A stretch of DNA of 64,000 nucleotides from Brevundimonas sp. UBA6550 (GCF_002434505.1 NZ_DJKE01000008.1:36479-100478); one strand, 5' to 3'; counted from the stretch's first letter, positions 53,337-62,628 are shown. A program made the numbers and translations. Notes: a model not told the origin generated them from the sequence alone.

Positions 53337-53612
53337 TTGACCGACACCATAAAGCTGAGCCAGGCCCGACGCGGCGATCGCGGCGTCATCGCCCAAGTGG
53401 GAGCCCATTGCCATCACCAGAACGAGGCCGTGGAGCTGGAGCGCCGCCTTCTGGAGCTGGGCTTTGTCGAGGGCGCGCAGATCGAACTGCTGCACGAAGG
53501 CCTGTTCGGTCACGATCCCATCGCCATGAAGGTGGACGACATGCGCGTGGCGCTGCGTCGGCATGAGGCCGAGAGCCTGACCATCAAGCTCGACCAGCGG
53601 GGCGTCGCCTGA
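53337..53612 (+). CDS. feoA: FeoA family protein
   Basis: A 91-residue SH3-like cytoplasmic protein of the FeoA family: KLSQARRGDRGVIAQVG, ELERRLLELGFVEGAQIELL and DPIAMKVDDMRVALRRHEAESL. FeoA is thought to regulate the FeoB GTPase. The start is TTG 53337, since no ATG or GTG gives a complete domain. The stop overlaps the feoB ATG. Confidence 0.9.
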   Translation: MTDTIKLSQARRGDRGVIAQVGAHCHHQNEAVELERRLLELGFVEGAQIELLHEGLFGHDPIAMKVDDMRVALRRHEAESLTIKLDQRGVA

Positions 53613-55480
53613 TGGACATCGCCCTGAAGACCGCCCGCGTCGCCCTGGTCGGCAATCCCAACAGCGGCAAGACCGCCCTGTTCAACGCCCTGACCGGCGC
53701 GCACCAGAAGGTGGCCAACTACGCCGGCGTCACGGTGGAGCGGAAGGAGGGTCTGATCCGCGCCACGTCCGGCCGCACGATGTCGGTGCTGGATTTGCCC
53801 GGCACCTATTCCCTGCGCGCCCGCAGCCCGGACGAAGAGGTCACGCGCGACGCCGTGCTGGGGCGCCTGGCCGGAGAGACGCCGCCGGACGTGGTGGTCT
53901 GTGTCGCCGACGCCACCAACCTGCGCCTGGTGCTGCGCCTGATCCTGGAACTCAAGGCCGTCGGTCGGCCGATGGTTCTGGCGCTGAACATGTACGACAT
54001 CGCCCAGCGTCAAGGCCTGCGGATCGATCTGGAGGCGCTTCGCGCCGAACTGGGCGTGCCGATCATCACCACGGTCGCCACGCGCAAGCGCGGCATCGAC
54101 GATCTGATCGCCGCCGTCGAGGTTCAGGCCGACGCCGCTGCGCTCGGCGAAAACTCCTGGCATACGCCCGACGCCGCCGAACTGCGCAGCGCGGCGCGCG
54201 AGGCCGAGCGGATCATGAAGGCCTGCGTCCGCCCGCCCGAGCGGCCCGACACCCTCACCGGCAAGATCGACTCTGTCCTGCTGCATCCGGTCGGCGGCCT
54301 GCTGATCCTGCTGGCCCTGCTATTCGTGATGTTCCAGGCGGTGTTCAGCTGGGCGGCGCCCCTGATGGACGGCATCGAGGCGGGCATCGGCTGGTTAGGC
54401 GGCCTGGTGGCCAATGTGCTGCCGGACGGCCTGCTGCAAAGCCTGATCGTGGACGGGATCATTTCCGGGGTCGGCAGCGTGCTGGTTTTCCTGCCCCAGA
54501 TCCTGATCCTGTTCCTGTTCATCATCGCGCTGGAGGACTTCGGCTATATGGCCCGGGCGGCCTTCCTGATGGACAAGATCATGGGCGGGGCGGGGCTGCA
54601 TGGCCGCGCCTTCATTCCTCTGCTGTCCAGTTTCGCCTGCGCCATTCCCGGCGTGATGGCCGCGCGGGTGATAGATTCCAAGCGCGACCGCCTGACCACC
54701 ATCCTGGTCGCGCCGCTGATGACCTGCTCCGCGCGCATCCCGGTCTATACGCTGATCATCGCCGCCTTCATTCCGAACGAGCGCGTGTGGGGCTTCGCCA
54801 ATCTGCAGGGACTGGTGATGTTCGGCCTCTATGCGGCGGGCATTCTCAGCGCGCTTCTGGTCTCGCTGGTGATCCGCAAGGTGTTCTGGCGCGGCGCGGT
54901 CGAGCCCTTCATGATGGAGCTGCCGACCTACAAGGTCCCGGACCTGAAAAGCGTCGGCTTCAACCTGTGGCTCCGCGCCAAGATATTCCTGAACCGGGCC
55001 GGGCGGATCATCCTGCCCGCCGTGATCATCCTGTGGGTGCTGGCGACCTTCCCGTATCCGCCCGAGAACGCGACCCTGCCGGCCATCGACTATTCGTTCG
55101 CCGGCATGATCGGCCGCGCGCTGGAGCCGATCTTCGCGCCCATCGGCTTCAACTGGCAGATGGTCATCGCCCTGATCCCCGGCATGGCGGCGCGCGAGGT
55201 GGCGGTGGCGGCGCTGGGCACCACCTACGCCATTGCGGACGCAGAGAATGCGACGGGCCTGCTGGCCTCCACCCTCGCCACCCACTGGTCCTTGGCCACG
55301 GCCCTGTCCTTCCTGGCCTGGTACATCTTCGCGCCCCAGTGCGTGGCGACCCTGGGCGTGGTGCGGCGCGAGACCAACTCGCTGAAATGGACCTGGATCA
55401 TGATCGGCTACATGTTCGGTCTGGCCTATCTGGCGTCGCTGGTGACCTATCACGTGGCGGTGGCGCTCGGGGGCGGCTGA
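53612..55480 (+). CDS. feoB: Ferrous iron transport protein B
   Basis: A 622-residue Fe(II) transporter. The N-terminal G domain has G1 VGNPNSGKTALF, G2 ANYAGVTVERKEG, G3 LDLPGTYSL and G4 ALNMYD (a Met in place of the usual NxxD context but readable). A helical spacer and Gate motifs follow (FAPIGFNWQMVIALIPGMAAREV, and CTSARIP-like MTCSARIPVYTL). With feoA it forms a two-gene feo operon; no feoC is seen. At 622 residues it is shorter than the E. coli protein, as in other alphaproteobacteria. Confidence 0.95.
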   Translation: MDIALKTARVALVGNPNSGKTALFNALTGAHQKVANYAGVTVERKEGLIRATSGRTMSVLDLPGTYSLRARSPDEEVTRDAVLGRLAGETPPDVVVCVADATNLRLVLRLILELKAVGRPMVLALNMYDIAQRQGLRIDLEALRAELGVPIITTVATRKRGIDDLIAAVEVQADAAALGENSWHTPDAAELRSAAREAERIMKACVRPPERPDTLTGKIDSVLLHPVGGLLILLALLFVMFQAVFSWAAPLMDGIEAGIGWLGGLVANVLPDGLLQSLIVDGIISGVGSVLVFLPQILILFLFIIALEDFGYMARAAFLMDKIMGGAGLHGRAFIPLLSSFACAIPGVMAARVIDSKRDRLTTILVAPLMTCSARIPVYTLIIAAFIPNERVWGFANLQGLVMFGLYAAGILSALLVSLVIRKVFWRGAVEPFMMELPTYKVPDLKSVGFNLWLRAKIFLNRAGRIILPAVIILWVLATFPYPPENATLPAIDYSFAGMIGRALEPIFAPIGFNWQMVIALIPGMAAREVAVAALGTTYAIADAENATGLLASTLATHWSLATALSFLAWYIFAPQCVATLGVVRRETNSLKWTWIMIGYMFGLAYLASLVTYHVAVALGGG

Positions 55481-55497
55481 GCCTGATCGGGTGAGGA

Positions 55498-55612
55498 GAA
55501 ATCGCTTCGCGATTTCGCCGATGCCGTGAATCAAGCTCCTGCTTAATGCGAGAGCATGATTCACGCTTCTGTCGGAACCGCGAAGCGGTTCCTCAAGAAA
55601 CGATCATGCTCT
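55498..55612. repeat. Mosaic palindromic intergenic repeat
   Basis: It occupies most of the 167-bp gap between feoB and the prepilin peptidase gene. Four nested dyads: GAAATCGC-TTC-GCGATTTC (55498-55516); CGTGAATCA with TGATTCACG (55525-55565); AGAGCATGAT with ATCATGCTCT (55551-55612); and, inside the last, GGAACCGC-GAA-GCGGTTCC (55574-55592). The two long dyads share bases, so they are alternative folds. The overall plan recalls rhizobial RIME and Brucella palindromic elements that also carry AGCATGAT ends. It has no coding potential. Confidence 0.8.
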
Positions 55613-55647
55613 AAGCCGGTGCGGTTCGCCGCCGTCTGGACGTCCTG

Positions 55648-56412
55648 ATGAACCCTGTGATCGCCGGTGCCGTCATGGGCGGCCTGGGCCTGGTTTTCGG
55701 TAGCTTCATCGCCGCCGTCAGCGTGCGCCTGCCGCGTGACGAGGACATCGTCATGGCCCGCTCGCGCTGCCGGGGCTGCGACCAGCCGCTGCGTCCGTGG
55801 GAACTGGTTCCGCTGTTCAGCTGGTTGGCCTTGCGCGGCCGTTGCGCGCGCTGCGACACGCGGATTTCAAGGCGCTATCCGCTGATCGAACTGGCGGCGG
55901 CCGGCATCGGCGCGTGGGCGGCGCTGTGGGGCATTGGCGGGGGGGCGTCGCTGTTCACGATCGCGGCGACAGCGGTGCTGGGCTGGCAGTTGCTGCTGAT
56001 CGCCATCGTCGACGGCGAGAACTTCTGGCTGCCGGACATCCTGACCCTGCCGCTGATCGCCACCGGCCTTGTCGTGGCCATGGGCGCCAGCTGGGATGTC
56101 GCCGTGTCGCATCTGATCGGGGCAGCGGCCGGGTTCGGCGGGCTGTGGCTGGTGGGCTGGCTGTATCAGGCCGTCCGCAAGCGCCAGGGGCTGGGGGGCG
56201 GCGACCCCTTCCTGTTCGCAGGCGCCGGGGCCTGGGTGGGCTGGGTCGGTCTGCCCAGCGTCCTGCTGTGGGCCTGCGCGGTGGGCCTCAGCCTGGTGTT
56301 CGCAATGCTAGTGGTGCGCAGGTCGATCAGCGCGACGGACAGGCTGCCGTTCGGCGTCTTTCTGGCGGTGGGGATCTGGCTGACCTGGCTCTACGGCCCG
56401 CTGGGGCTCTAA
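55648..56412 (+). CDS. Prepilin peptidase (A24 family, GspO/PilD-like)
   Basis: A 254-residue inner-membrane aspartic peptidase that trims type IV prepilins or type II pseudopilins and N-methylates the new end. The cytoplasmic loop has the CxxC pairs (CRGCDQPL and CARCDTRIS). The first catalytic Asp is in AIVDGENFWLPD and the second in LGGGDPFLFAGAGAWVGW. In the second motif the usual Lys after GD-x is Phe. There are seven or eight hydrophobic segments. No pilin genes are nearby. Confidence 0.88.
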   Translation: MNPVIAGAVMGGLGLVFGSFIAAVSVRLPRDEDIVMARSRCRGCDQPLRPWELVPLFSWLALRGRCARCDTRISRRYPLIELAAAGIGAWAALWGIGGGASLFTIAATAVLGWQLLLIAIVDGENFWLPDILTLPLIATGLVVAMGASWDVAVSHLIGAAAGFGGLWLVGWLYQAVRKRQGLGGGDPFLFAGAGAWVGWVGLPSVLLWACAVGLSLVFAMLVVRRSISATDRLPFGVFLAVGIWLTWLYGPLGL

Positions 56413-57035
56413 CGCCCGGTCGTCAGCTTGACGACGATGATCGCCGCCGTATCCAGAATGGCCTCCGGCGTATCGGCGCGGCGCAGCAGATCGAAACTGG
56501 CCGCCGTCGATTCGGCGATGGAGGCGATCTGGTACGAGGCCAGGCGGGGGTTGTATTCCTTGGGGTGCAGGCCGCTGGCATGGGCCTGGGCCACGCGGCG
56601 TTCGATGGCCAGGTGCAGACGGCGCAGACGGCGCACGCGGCTTTCGACGAAGGCGGCGTCGCCATTGTCCGCCAGCATATGCTCGACCCGCAGCACCTGG
56701 CCGTGGCTGCGCCAGATCGCCATCACGTCCAGGATGAAGGCGCGGGCGATGACGAAGGCCTTGTCGCCCGGCCAGTCCGCCTGAAAATGCGTCGCCAGTC
56801 CCTGGAAATCGGCAGCCGCGACCTCGCACAAGGCCAGAACAGGTTCTTCGACCGTCTTGAAATAAGTATAGAAATTCGACGGAGACACGCCGGCCGTCGA
56901 GGCCAGGTCGGCGACGCGAATCTCGCCGTAATGCCGCGCGTTCAACAGGCGCCGGGTCGCGTCGAGGATCGCCTGGCGGGTTCTGCCTCCGCGCGCGCCG
57001 ATCTTGTGACCCAGCTTGTTGGTGGTGTCGGGCAT
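56409..57035 (-). CDS. TetR/AcrR family transcriptional regulator
   Basis: A 208-residue regulator with an N-terminal helix-turn-helix (RQAILDATRRLLNARHYGEIRVADLASTAGVSPSNFYTYFK) and a helical ligand domain (about residues 70-200). The target is unknown. It starts only 22 bp after the encoded CCA of tRNA-Thr on the same strand, so it may be read through from the tRNA promoter. It overlaps the convergent prepilin peptidase gene by four bases. Confidence 0.88.
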   Translation of the reverse strand: MPDTTNKLGHKIGARGGRTRQAILDATRRLLNARHYGEIRVADLASTAGVSPSNFYTYFKTVEEPVLALCEVAAADFQGLATHFQADWPGDKAFVIARAFILDVMAIWRSHGQVLRVEHMLADNGDAAFVESRVRRLRRLHLAIERRVAQAHASGLHPKEYNPRLASYQIASIAESTAASFDLLRRADTPEAILDTAAIIVVKLTTGR

Positions 57036-57057
57036 CGCCCCATTGGTCGAAAGAGGG

Positions 57058-57133
57058 TGGTGCCGGCTGCAGGAATCGAACCCGCGACATCCAGTTTACA
57101 AAACTGGCGCTCTACCAACTGAGCTAAGCCGGC
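57058..57133 (-). tRNA. tRNA-Thr (anticodon TGT)
   Basis: A 76-nt cloverleaf including an encoded CCA. The acceptor stem GCCGGCT/AGCCGGC is perfect. The D arm is GCTC/GAGC, the anticodon stem CCAGT/ACTGG carries loop TTTGTAA with anticodon TGT, and the T arm GCGGG-TTCGATT-CCTGC has one G-U pair. It decodes ACA and, with wobble, ACG. Confidence 0.95.
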
Positions 57134-57456
57134 CCGCATGTGCGGTTTCGCCCTTATGTCCAGACCGAAGCCGCGACGCAAGACGACCCTGCGCCGTAAA
57201 CGGACAAATTGCGCCTGCACACCGGCACATTCGCACGCGGCGAAGTCGAGACATCATCGAGTCAGAGGATGGCGGAGGGGGTGTCCGCTTCGACGATTGA
57301 ATAAATAAAACAACAATGGGCTGTGGTCACGCTATCGATTCATCCCACATCGGTACCCACGTTTCGGATCGCGCCGGCTAGACCAAACCGCTCCCGGTTC
57401 GAAGATCGAGTCAGCAGCCAAGCCGTTCTGTGCGCGATCATGCATAATGTTCGTCA
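57134..57456. other. Intergenic region upstream of tRNA-Thr and the ROK gene (323 bp)
   Basis: This non-coding stretch must hold the tRNA-Thr promoter (minus strand) and the ROK-gene promoter (plus strand). An AT-rich run stands at about 57298-57316 (GATTGAATAAATAAAACAAC), in contrast to the flanking GC-rich DNA. An ATGCAT palindrome overlaps the ROK leader at about 57440. No long open frame, strong hairpin or att-like direct repeat was seen. Confidence 0.5.
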
Positions 57457-58605
57457 ATGATGCCACATTTCAGATTCAGCGAGCCGCATCGGCAGGTGCT
57501 GGAAGCCATCCGGCGCTGGCAACCCGTGGCGCGGGCGGAACTGGGACGTCGCTTGGGCATTGCGTCGGGCCCCATGAGCCAGTTGACGCGCGATCTGCTC
57601 AAGGCGGGCGTGATCATTGAGGGCGATCCCTTGCGAGGCGGACGAGGACAGCCGTCGCGACCGCTTTCCGTCAATCCGGCAGGAGGCCTCAGTTTCGGGG
57701 CGAGCCTGTCGCCCGGCATGATGCGAACAGTGGCGCTGGATTTCGCCGGAACCGTCATTCAGGAACGCGCCCAATCGATCGAGGACGGGGCGCCCGAGCG
57801 TGTCGCCGGGCTTCTCAGCGAACACATCGCGGCGATAACCCAGACCGTTCGGCTGGACGAGCCGTCCCGGATCGTGGGAGTGGGCCTAGCCGTGCCCGGC
57901 TTCTTCTTTCAGGATTCCTCGAAGATGCGGACGGTCAGCGAACACGCGGCCTGGCGTCAGCATGACCTGAAGGTCTGGTTTCAGGCGCGGCTCGGTTTGC
58001 CGGTACGCATCGAGAATGATGCGACCGCCGCCGCCATGGCGGAGGCCTTTTCGTCCGAAGGACGAACGGCGCGATCGCTTGTGCTGTTGCTGATCAACTA
58101 CGGCATCGGCGCCGGCGTCGTTATCGACGGTCGCCCCTTGCGCGGCGCGCACGGGAATGTGGGGGAGATCGGCGCTTACTATCCGCTGGGACGACCGCGT
58201 CCATCCGGCAGCGATCTGCTGGCTTATCTGGCTGAAAAGGGCATGGGCGAAAAGTCTCTGGAGCGGGCCGATTTCCAAACGGCCGGTATGGACGCTGTGC
58301 TGCGGCAATGGGTGGATCGCGCCGCCCCGCAGTTGGAAACGGTGCTCGAGTCCGCATGGGCCTGGCTTGATCCCGACCGTCTGGTGATCGGAGGCGCGCT
58401 GCCTGCACGCCTGCTTCAGGCCTTGGCGGAGGCCCTGCCAACCCGTCTGTTCGCACTTCACCCGGAACGTCCGCGTCCAGTGATCGCCGCCTCCACACTT
58501 GGACCTGCCGTGGCGGCTATCGGGGCGGCCTGCCTTCCGCTGCACGCCGTGACCCATCCTGAGCCGACAACCATTTCACGCCCCCAATTAAACTCGTCTT
58601 ATTAG
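57457..58605 (+). CDS. ROK family transcriptional regulator
   Basis: A 382-residue NagC/XylR-type protein. It has an N-terminal winged helix-turn-helix (VARAELGRRLGIASGPMSQLTRDLLKAGVI) and a ROK sugar-binding domain with VGVGLAVPGFF, RIENDATAAAMAEAF and RGAHGNVGEIGAYYPLG. The zinc-binding CxCGxxGCxE signature normally after this point is absent, and no cysteines occur there. It probably senses a sugar or sugar phosphate and controls the three genes that follow on the same strand. ATG 57457 and the next codon ATG are both possible starts. Confidence 0.87.
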   Translation: MMPHFRFSEPHRQVLEAIRRWQPVARAELGRRLGIASGPMSQLTRDLLKAGVIIEGDPLRGGRGQPSRPLSVNPAGGLSFGASLSPGMMRTVALDFAGTVIQERAQSIEDGAPERVAGLLSEHIAAITQTVRLDEPSRIVGVGLAVPGFFFQDSSKMRTVSEHAAWRQHDLKVWFQARLGLPVRIENDATAAAMAEAFSSEGRTARSLVLLLINYGIGAGVVIDGRPLRGAHGNVGEIGAYYPLGRPRPSGSDLLAYLAEKGMGEKSLERADFQTAGMDAVLRQWVDRAAPQLETVLESAWAWLDPDRLVIGGALPARLLQALAEALPTRLFALHPERPRPVIAASTLGPAVAAIGAACLPLHAVTHPEPTTISRPQLNSSY

Positions 58606-58670
58606 GTTAATCAGAGCGCCCTATCGCCTGTCCGCGCCAGCCGCAGGCGGCCGCGACATCGGGGGATTTC

Positions 58671-61298
58671 ATGGGCAGAACATCATTCAAGGCGCATCTG
58701 GCGTCGACCGCAGGGTTTGCAGCGATTTTGATCGCGCCCACCGCAATGGCGCAACAGTCGGCGCCCGCCGCTCAACTGGACGACATCACCGTGGTCGGGG
58801 CTCGGGCCGAAGCCCTGGGCATCGTGACCCAGAAGCGTCGCACGGATGGGATCGCCGATTTCCTCAGCGAGGACGAGGCGGGTCAGCTTCCCGACCTGAA
58901 CATCGCCGAATCGCTGCGTCGTATTCCGGGCGTCACCGCCATCTTCGATGAGGATCGCGGGCGTTTCGTTACCGTGCGGGGTCTGAACGCCAATCTGAAC
59001 TATGTGGCGATAGACGGTCTGGGCGTCGCCACGACGGACGAGTTCGGCGGAACGGGGCGCAAGGTCAACCTCGAGGTCATCCCCTCAGGCGCAGTGGGAT
59101 TGCTGGAGGTGCGAAAGACCTTCACGCCGGACATCGACGGCGGCGCAATCGGCGGCTTCGTGGATCTTCACACCCGCAGCGCCTTCAAGGGACGCGCGCC
59201 CTTCATCGTGGCGGAAGGCGGCCTGAACCTGCAGACCTATCAGGACGTGCCCAACGGCAACAGCGGCAAGGGACCGATCCGTTCGCCCGTCGGCGGACAG
59301 TTCAGCGTGACCTATGCCAATCGGTTCGGGGCCGCCGAACAGTTCGGCATGGTCGCCGCCGCCCACCTGTCGCAGGATCAACGCGACGAATCCAAGAACA
59401 TTCAGGCCGGCGAGGCCTACTATACGGCGGCCGGCGCGAAGGTCGATCCGATACTGGCCGATGGGACTGTGAACCCTGCCTGGAACGGATTCGTCGCCCC
59501 GGACCAGGTCCGCAGTTACGACTACACCAATCGCGTCCGCGACTACGGCGCGAATCTCAAGCTGGAGTATCGAACGCAGCAACTCTATGCGTCGGTTCTT
59601 GGCTACTATTATGCGGAAGGTCAGCAGGAAACCCGAAACGCCGTCCAATATCTGAACATGGATAGGGCGACGAACCAGACCCAAGATTCAGGAACGCTTC
59701 GTCTCGGGCAGGTTCGCATTGGGTGGAACTTCAATCCCCTAGATCGCCAGAACATCGGAGCCATCCTAAGTTCGCGCTACACCTTCGATAACGGTCGCTT
59801 CCTCAGCCTCAAGGCCGGCTGGTCATACAATGATTTCGACGATTTGCAGCCGCTTGTGGAGTTCCGCGGCCTGCCTGCGAACCGATCGGTGTCGTACGAA
59901 GTTGTCGAGCGTGGACCAGCCGTGAACCGTTACGCCTTCGCCGACCCTGTCGGCCTGCTCAACCCGGCGCGCTACACCCTTAATCAGTATTCGGTGCAAA
60001 GCCGCCATTCCGACGAGAACGTCTTCGATGTGAAACTAGATCATGGATTCAATCGCGACGGCGCGCGACTGGGTTGGGGTTATCAGGTGGGAGTTGAACT
60101 GCGGAGGCTGGACCGCCGGCGTGACAACAATCGCACCGATTATGTCAGCAATAGCGTGGCGCTGACGGACTATGCATTCCAGACCGATTTCCAACCCGGC
60201 TGGCTCAATGTGCCGCTGTTGTGGGTGGACGGGCCGAAATTCCTGCGAGATGTCGCCCCGACCCTGAAGGTCAATGCGGCCTCGACCGCAGAGCGCGAGA
60301 TCATAGAGGACTATCGCTACGTCGAAGACACACGTGCGGCATATGGACTGACGACCTACACGGGGCCGAATTACAAGTTTGTGGGCGGCCTGCGCTATGA
60401 GGATGTGGGCACCGAGGCTACAACCCCAGGCGAGGTGCTGGCCGATGGATTTTCGAAGCGCAAGGGCGGTTATGACCAGCTTCTGCCGTCCGCGACCTTC
60501 GCCTATGACCTGGCTTCGGACCTGCGGCTAAAGCTCGGCGCCAGTCGATCTTTGGGCAGACCCAACCCGGGCGACATCGCCCAACGCGAACGCCGCAGCG
60601 ACACCAACGCCACAATCAGCCGCGGCAATCCGGATCTTCGTCCGCGTGTTTCGACCAATCTGGATGTGGGGCTGGAATACTATCTGCCGAACCGCAATGG
60701 CCTGATCTCGGCGGCCCTGTTCTCGAAGGCAATCGACGACGAAATCGTCACCCGCAAGACCGAAGAGATCATAGACGGCGTCACCTACCTCGTAACCCAA
60801 CCGCAGAACGCTGAAGGCGCGGACGTCTGGGGCGTCGAGTTGGGGGTGATCGCCAATCGTCTGACCTTCCTGCCGGAGCAGTTCCAGGGGTTCGGCGTCT
60901 CGGGCAATCTGACCTATGTCAACGGCCGGATCACTTATCTGGACGACGACGGTCAACGGGTGACTTCGGATCGGCTGGTGGATCAGTCCCGCTGGTTCGG
61001 CAACGCCGCCCTGTTCTACGCCGGGCGAAACTATGAGGCCCGCGTTACCTATAATCACTGGGGCGGCTACATCGACGCCCTGACGCCGCAGCCTTGGCTG
61101 GCGCAGGGATGGGACGGTTTCGAGACCATCGATCTCTCCGTGCGCTACGATCTGAGCCGGCAATGGAAGCTCAAGTTCAAGGCGCGAAATCTGCTGAACG
61201 AGAATCGCACGCGCGTCCGAGGCCTCGCCTTGTCGGATTTGTACGAGCAGGTGGAGTTCGGCCAGTCCTTCTATCTGAACCTCAGCTATAAATACTGA
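58671..61298 (+). CDS. TonB-dependent receptor (Xanthomonas/Caulobacter carbohydrate type)
   Basis: An 875-residue outer-membrane receptor. The signal peptide ends at TAMA-Q (about residue 27). The TonB box-like DDITVVGA and plug domain contain QKRRTDGIADFLSEDEAGQLPDLNIAESLRRIPGV and VRGLNANLNYVAIDG, the pattern of the TIGR01782-like receptors linked to plant or microbial carbohydrate uptake. The 22-strand barrel ends in FYLNLSYKY with terminal aromatic. It takes up a ligand too large for porins. The next gene begins two bases after its stop. Confidence 0.92.
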   Translation: MGRTSFKAHLASTAGFAAILIAPTAMAQQSAPAAQLDDITVVGARAEALGIVTQKRRTDGIADFLSEDEAGQLPDLNIAESLRRIPGVTAIFDEDRGRFVTVRGLNANLNYVAIDGLGVATTDEFGGTGRKVNLEVIPSGAVGLLEVRKTFTPDIDGGAIGGFVDLHTRSAFKGRAPFIVAEGGLNLQTYQDVPNGNSGKGPIRSPVGGQFSVTYANRFGAAEQFGMVAAAHLSQDQRDESKNIQAGEAYYTAAGAKVDPILADGTVNPAWNGFVAPDQVRSYDYTNRVRDYGANLKLEYRTQQLYASVLGYYYAEGQQETRNAVQYLNMDRATNQTQDSGTLRLGQVRIGWNFNPLDRQNIGAILSSRYTFDNGRFLSLKAGWSYNDFDDLQPLVEFRGLPANRSVSYEVVERGPAVNRYAFADPVGLLNPARYTLNQYSVQSRHSDENVFDVKLDHGFNRDGARLGWGYQVGVELRRLDRRRDNNRTDYVSNSVALTDYAFQTDFQPGWLNVPLLWVDGPKFLRDVAPTLKVNAASTAEREIIEDYRYVEDTRAAYGLTTYTGPNYKFVGGLRYEDVGTEATTPGEVLADGFSKRKGGYDQLLPSATFAYDLASDLRLKLGASRSLGRPNPGDIAQRERRSDTNATISRGNPDLRPRVSTNLDVGLEYYLPNRNGLISAALFSKAIDDEIVTRKTEEIIDGVTYLVTQPQNAEGADVWGVELGVIANRLTFLPEQFQGFGVSGNLTYVNGRITYLDDDGQRVTSDRLVDQSRWFGNAALFYAGRNYEARVTYNHWGGYIDALTPQPWLAQGWDGFETIDLSVRYDLSRQWKLKFKARNLLNENRTRVRGLALSDLYEQVEFGQSFYLNLSYKY

Positions 61299-61300
61299 CC

Positions 61301-62575
61301 ATGGACATCCTGGCCTCTTCAGCATTCGCCGCGCTGAGCCTTCTCGCCACGCCCTGCGCCGCCTTCCAGGACAACTCGACGGTGCTTGCGCCGTCTGGCT
61401 CCATCGCCGCCTATGCGCCCCTGACCAGTGGATCGGCGATCCAGGATCAGAACTTCTATCTGTTGACGGTGCTGGACCAGGACCCGCTGTCTCGACAGGC
61501 CCTGCAAGCGTCTCAGACGATACGCGCCCTGGCGCAAGCCAGGGCCAGCCGCATCCGAAACGCCTTGTCGCATTGCAACGAAACCGCATCGTGTCGGGTG
61601 CTGGCCCTGCTTTGGACGCCCCAGGATATCGCCGCTTTCGAGAACGCCTTGGCGGCCGAGCCGGGCCTCAGCGATGTCGCGGTTCGCCACCTGCGCCCGT
61701 CCTCCGCCTTCGCCCTTTATGAAAGCCAGTCCGACGAGGCCATGTTGAGAACCGCATGGAAAGATGCGGCAGAGGGCATGAATCGCATCCTGCGCGTCTA
61801 TGGTCTGGGCGAAGCGCCGCGTTATCCGCAGATCGACGCCATCAGTTTCGAGCCCGAAAGCCGCCGCTTCCAAGGTTTGGTGGACGAGACAATAGACGTG
61901 CTGAGCGTCGGCGACGGCGGTCGCGCCTTCTACGCGGATACGCTCCGCTTCTCGCTGATGCTTCTCTATCTGAACGATCGCGAGACCGTCCGCGTCAGCG
62001 ACGTATTGGAACGATGCGAGAACGCGGCGGCAGCCGCGGCGGCACAGCGGACGGATTGGTCCAAATGGCGCTATCCAGCCATTCTTGTCCCCGGCGACGG
62101 GCCCGACACGCCAGGAGAACGCCTGGGCGAGATCGGCAAGCTCAGGGTCATGCGGGCCGCCGAACTCTATCACGCGCAATTGGCGCCCTTTCTGATCGTA
62201 TCCGGCGGCGCCGTCCATCCTGCCCACACGTCCATCATTGAAGCCGAAGAGATGAAACGCGAACTGATGGACCGCTATGGGGTGCCAGAGTCCGCGATCT
62301 TCATCGAGCCGTCGGCGCGCCACACCACGACAAACTTCCGCAATGCGATCCGGTTGATGCTGCGCTACGGGCTGCCGATCGACCGATCTTACGTTGTGAC
62401 TTCCACTCGCAGCCAGATCAGCAAGATCGCAGATGATGCATTTCGTGTTCGGTTGAACACCGAGCTTGGTTACGCGCCGATCGCCGACCTGAGAGCATTG
62501 GGCCCGCACGAGGTCGTGTTCCAGCCTTCTGCGATCGCCACCCACAGGGATGCGCGCGACCCGCTCGATCCCTGA
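61301..62575 (+). CDS. Periplasmic DUF218/YdcF-type protein with long N-terminal domain
   Basis: A 424-residue protein. A signal peptide (ILASSAFAALSLLATPCAAF) indicates export. Residues about 30-245 form a helical domain that I cannot assign. Residues about 255-400 are a DUF218 (YdcF/ElyC/SanA-like) domain: YPAILVPGDGPDTPGERLG, FLIVSGGAVHPAHTS, EEMKRELMDRYGVPESAIFIEPSARHTTTNFRN, and ADDAFRVRLN. DUF218 proteins are linked to envelope sugar-lipid metabolism, though no reaction is proven. The two-base gap after the receptor gene implies coupled translation and a joint role. Confidence 0.82.
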   Translation: MDILASSAFAALSLLATPCAAFQDNSTVLAPSGSIAAYAPLTSGSAIQDQNFYLLTVLDQDPLSRQALQASQTIRALAQARASRIRNALSHCNETASCRVLALLWTPQDIAAFENALAAEPGLSDVAVRHLRPSSAFALYESQSDEAMLRTAWKDAAEGMNRILRVYGLGEAPRYPQIDAISFEPESRRFQGLVDETIDVLSVGDGGRAFYADTLRFSLMLLYLNDRETVRVSDVLERCENAAAAAAAQRTDWSKWRYPAILVPGDGPDTPGERLGEIGKLRVMRAAELYHAQLAPFLIVSGGAVHPAHTSIIEAEEMKRELMDRYGVPESAIFIEPSARHTTTNFRNAIRLMLRYGLPIDRSYVVTSTRSQISKIADDAFRVRLNTELGYAPIADLRALGPHEVVFQPSAIATHRDARDPLDP

Positions 62576-62628
62576 CGATCCTGCGGGCCGCGCTTCATCG
62601 TCGTGTCGTGTCTGCGGCTTATTCGCCC

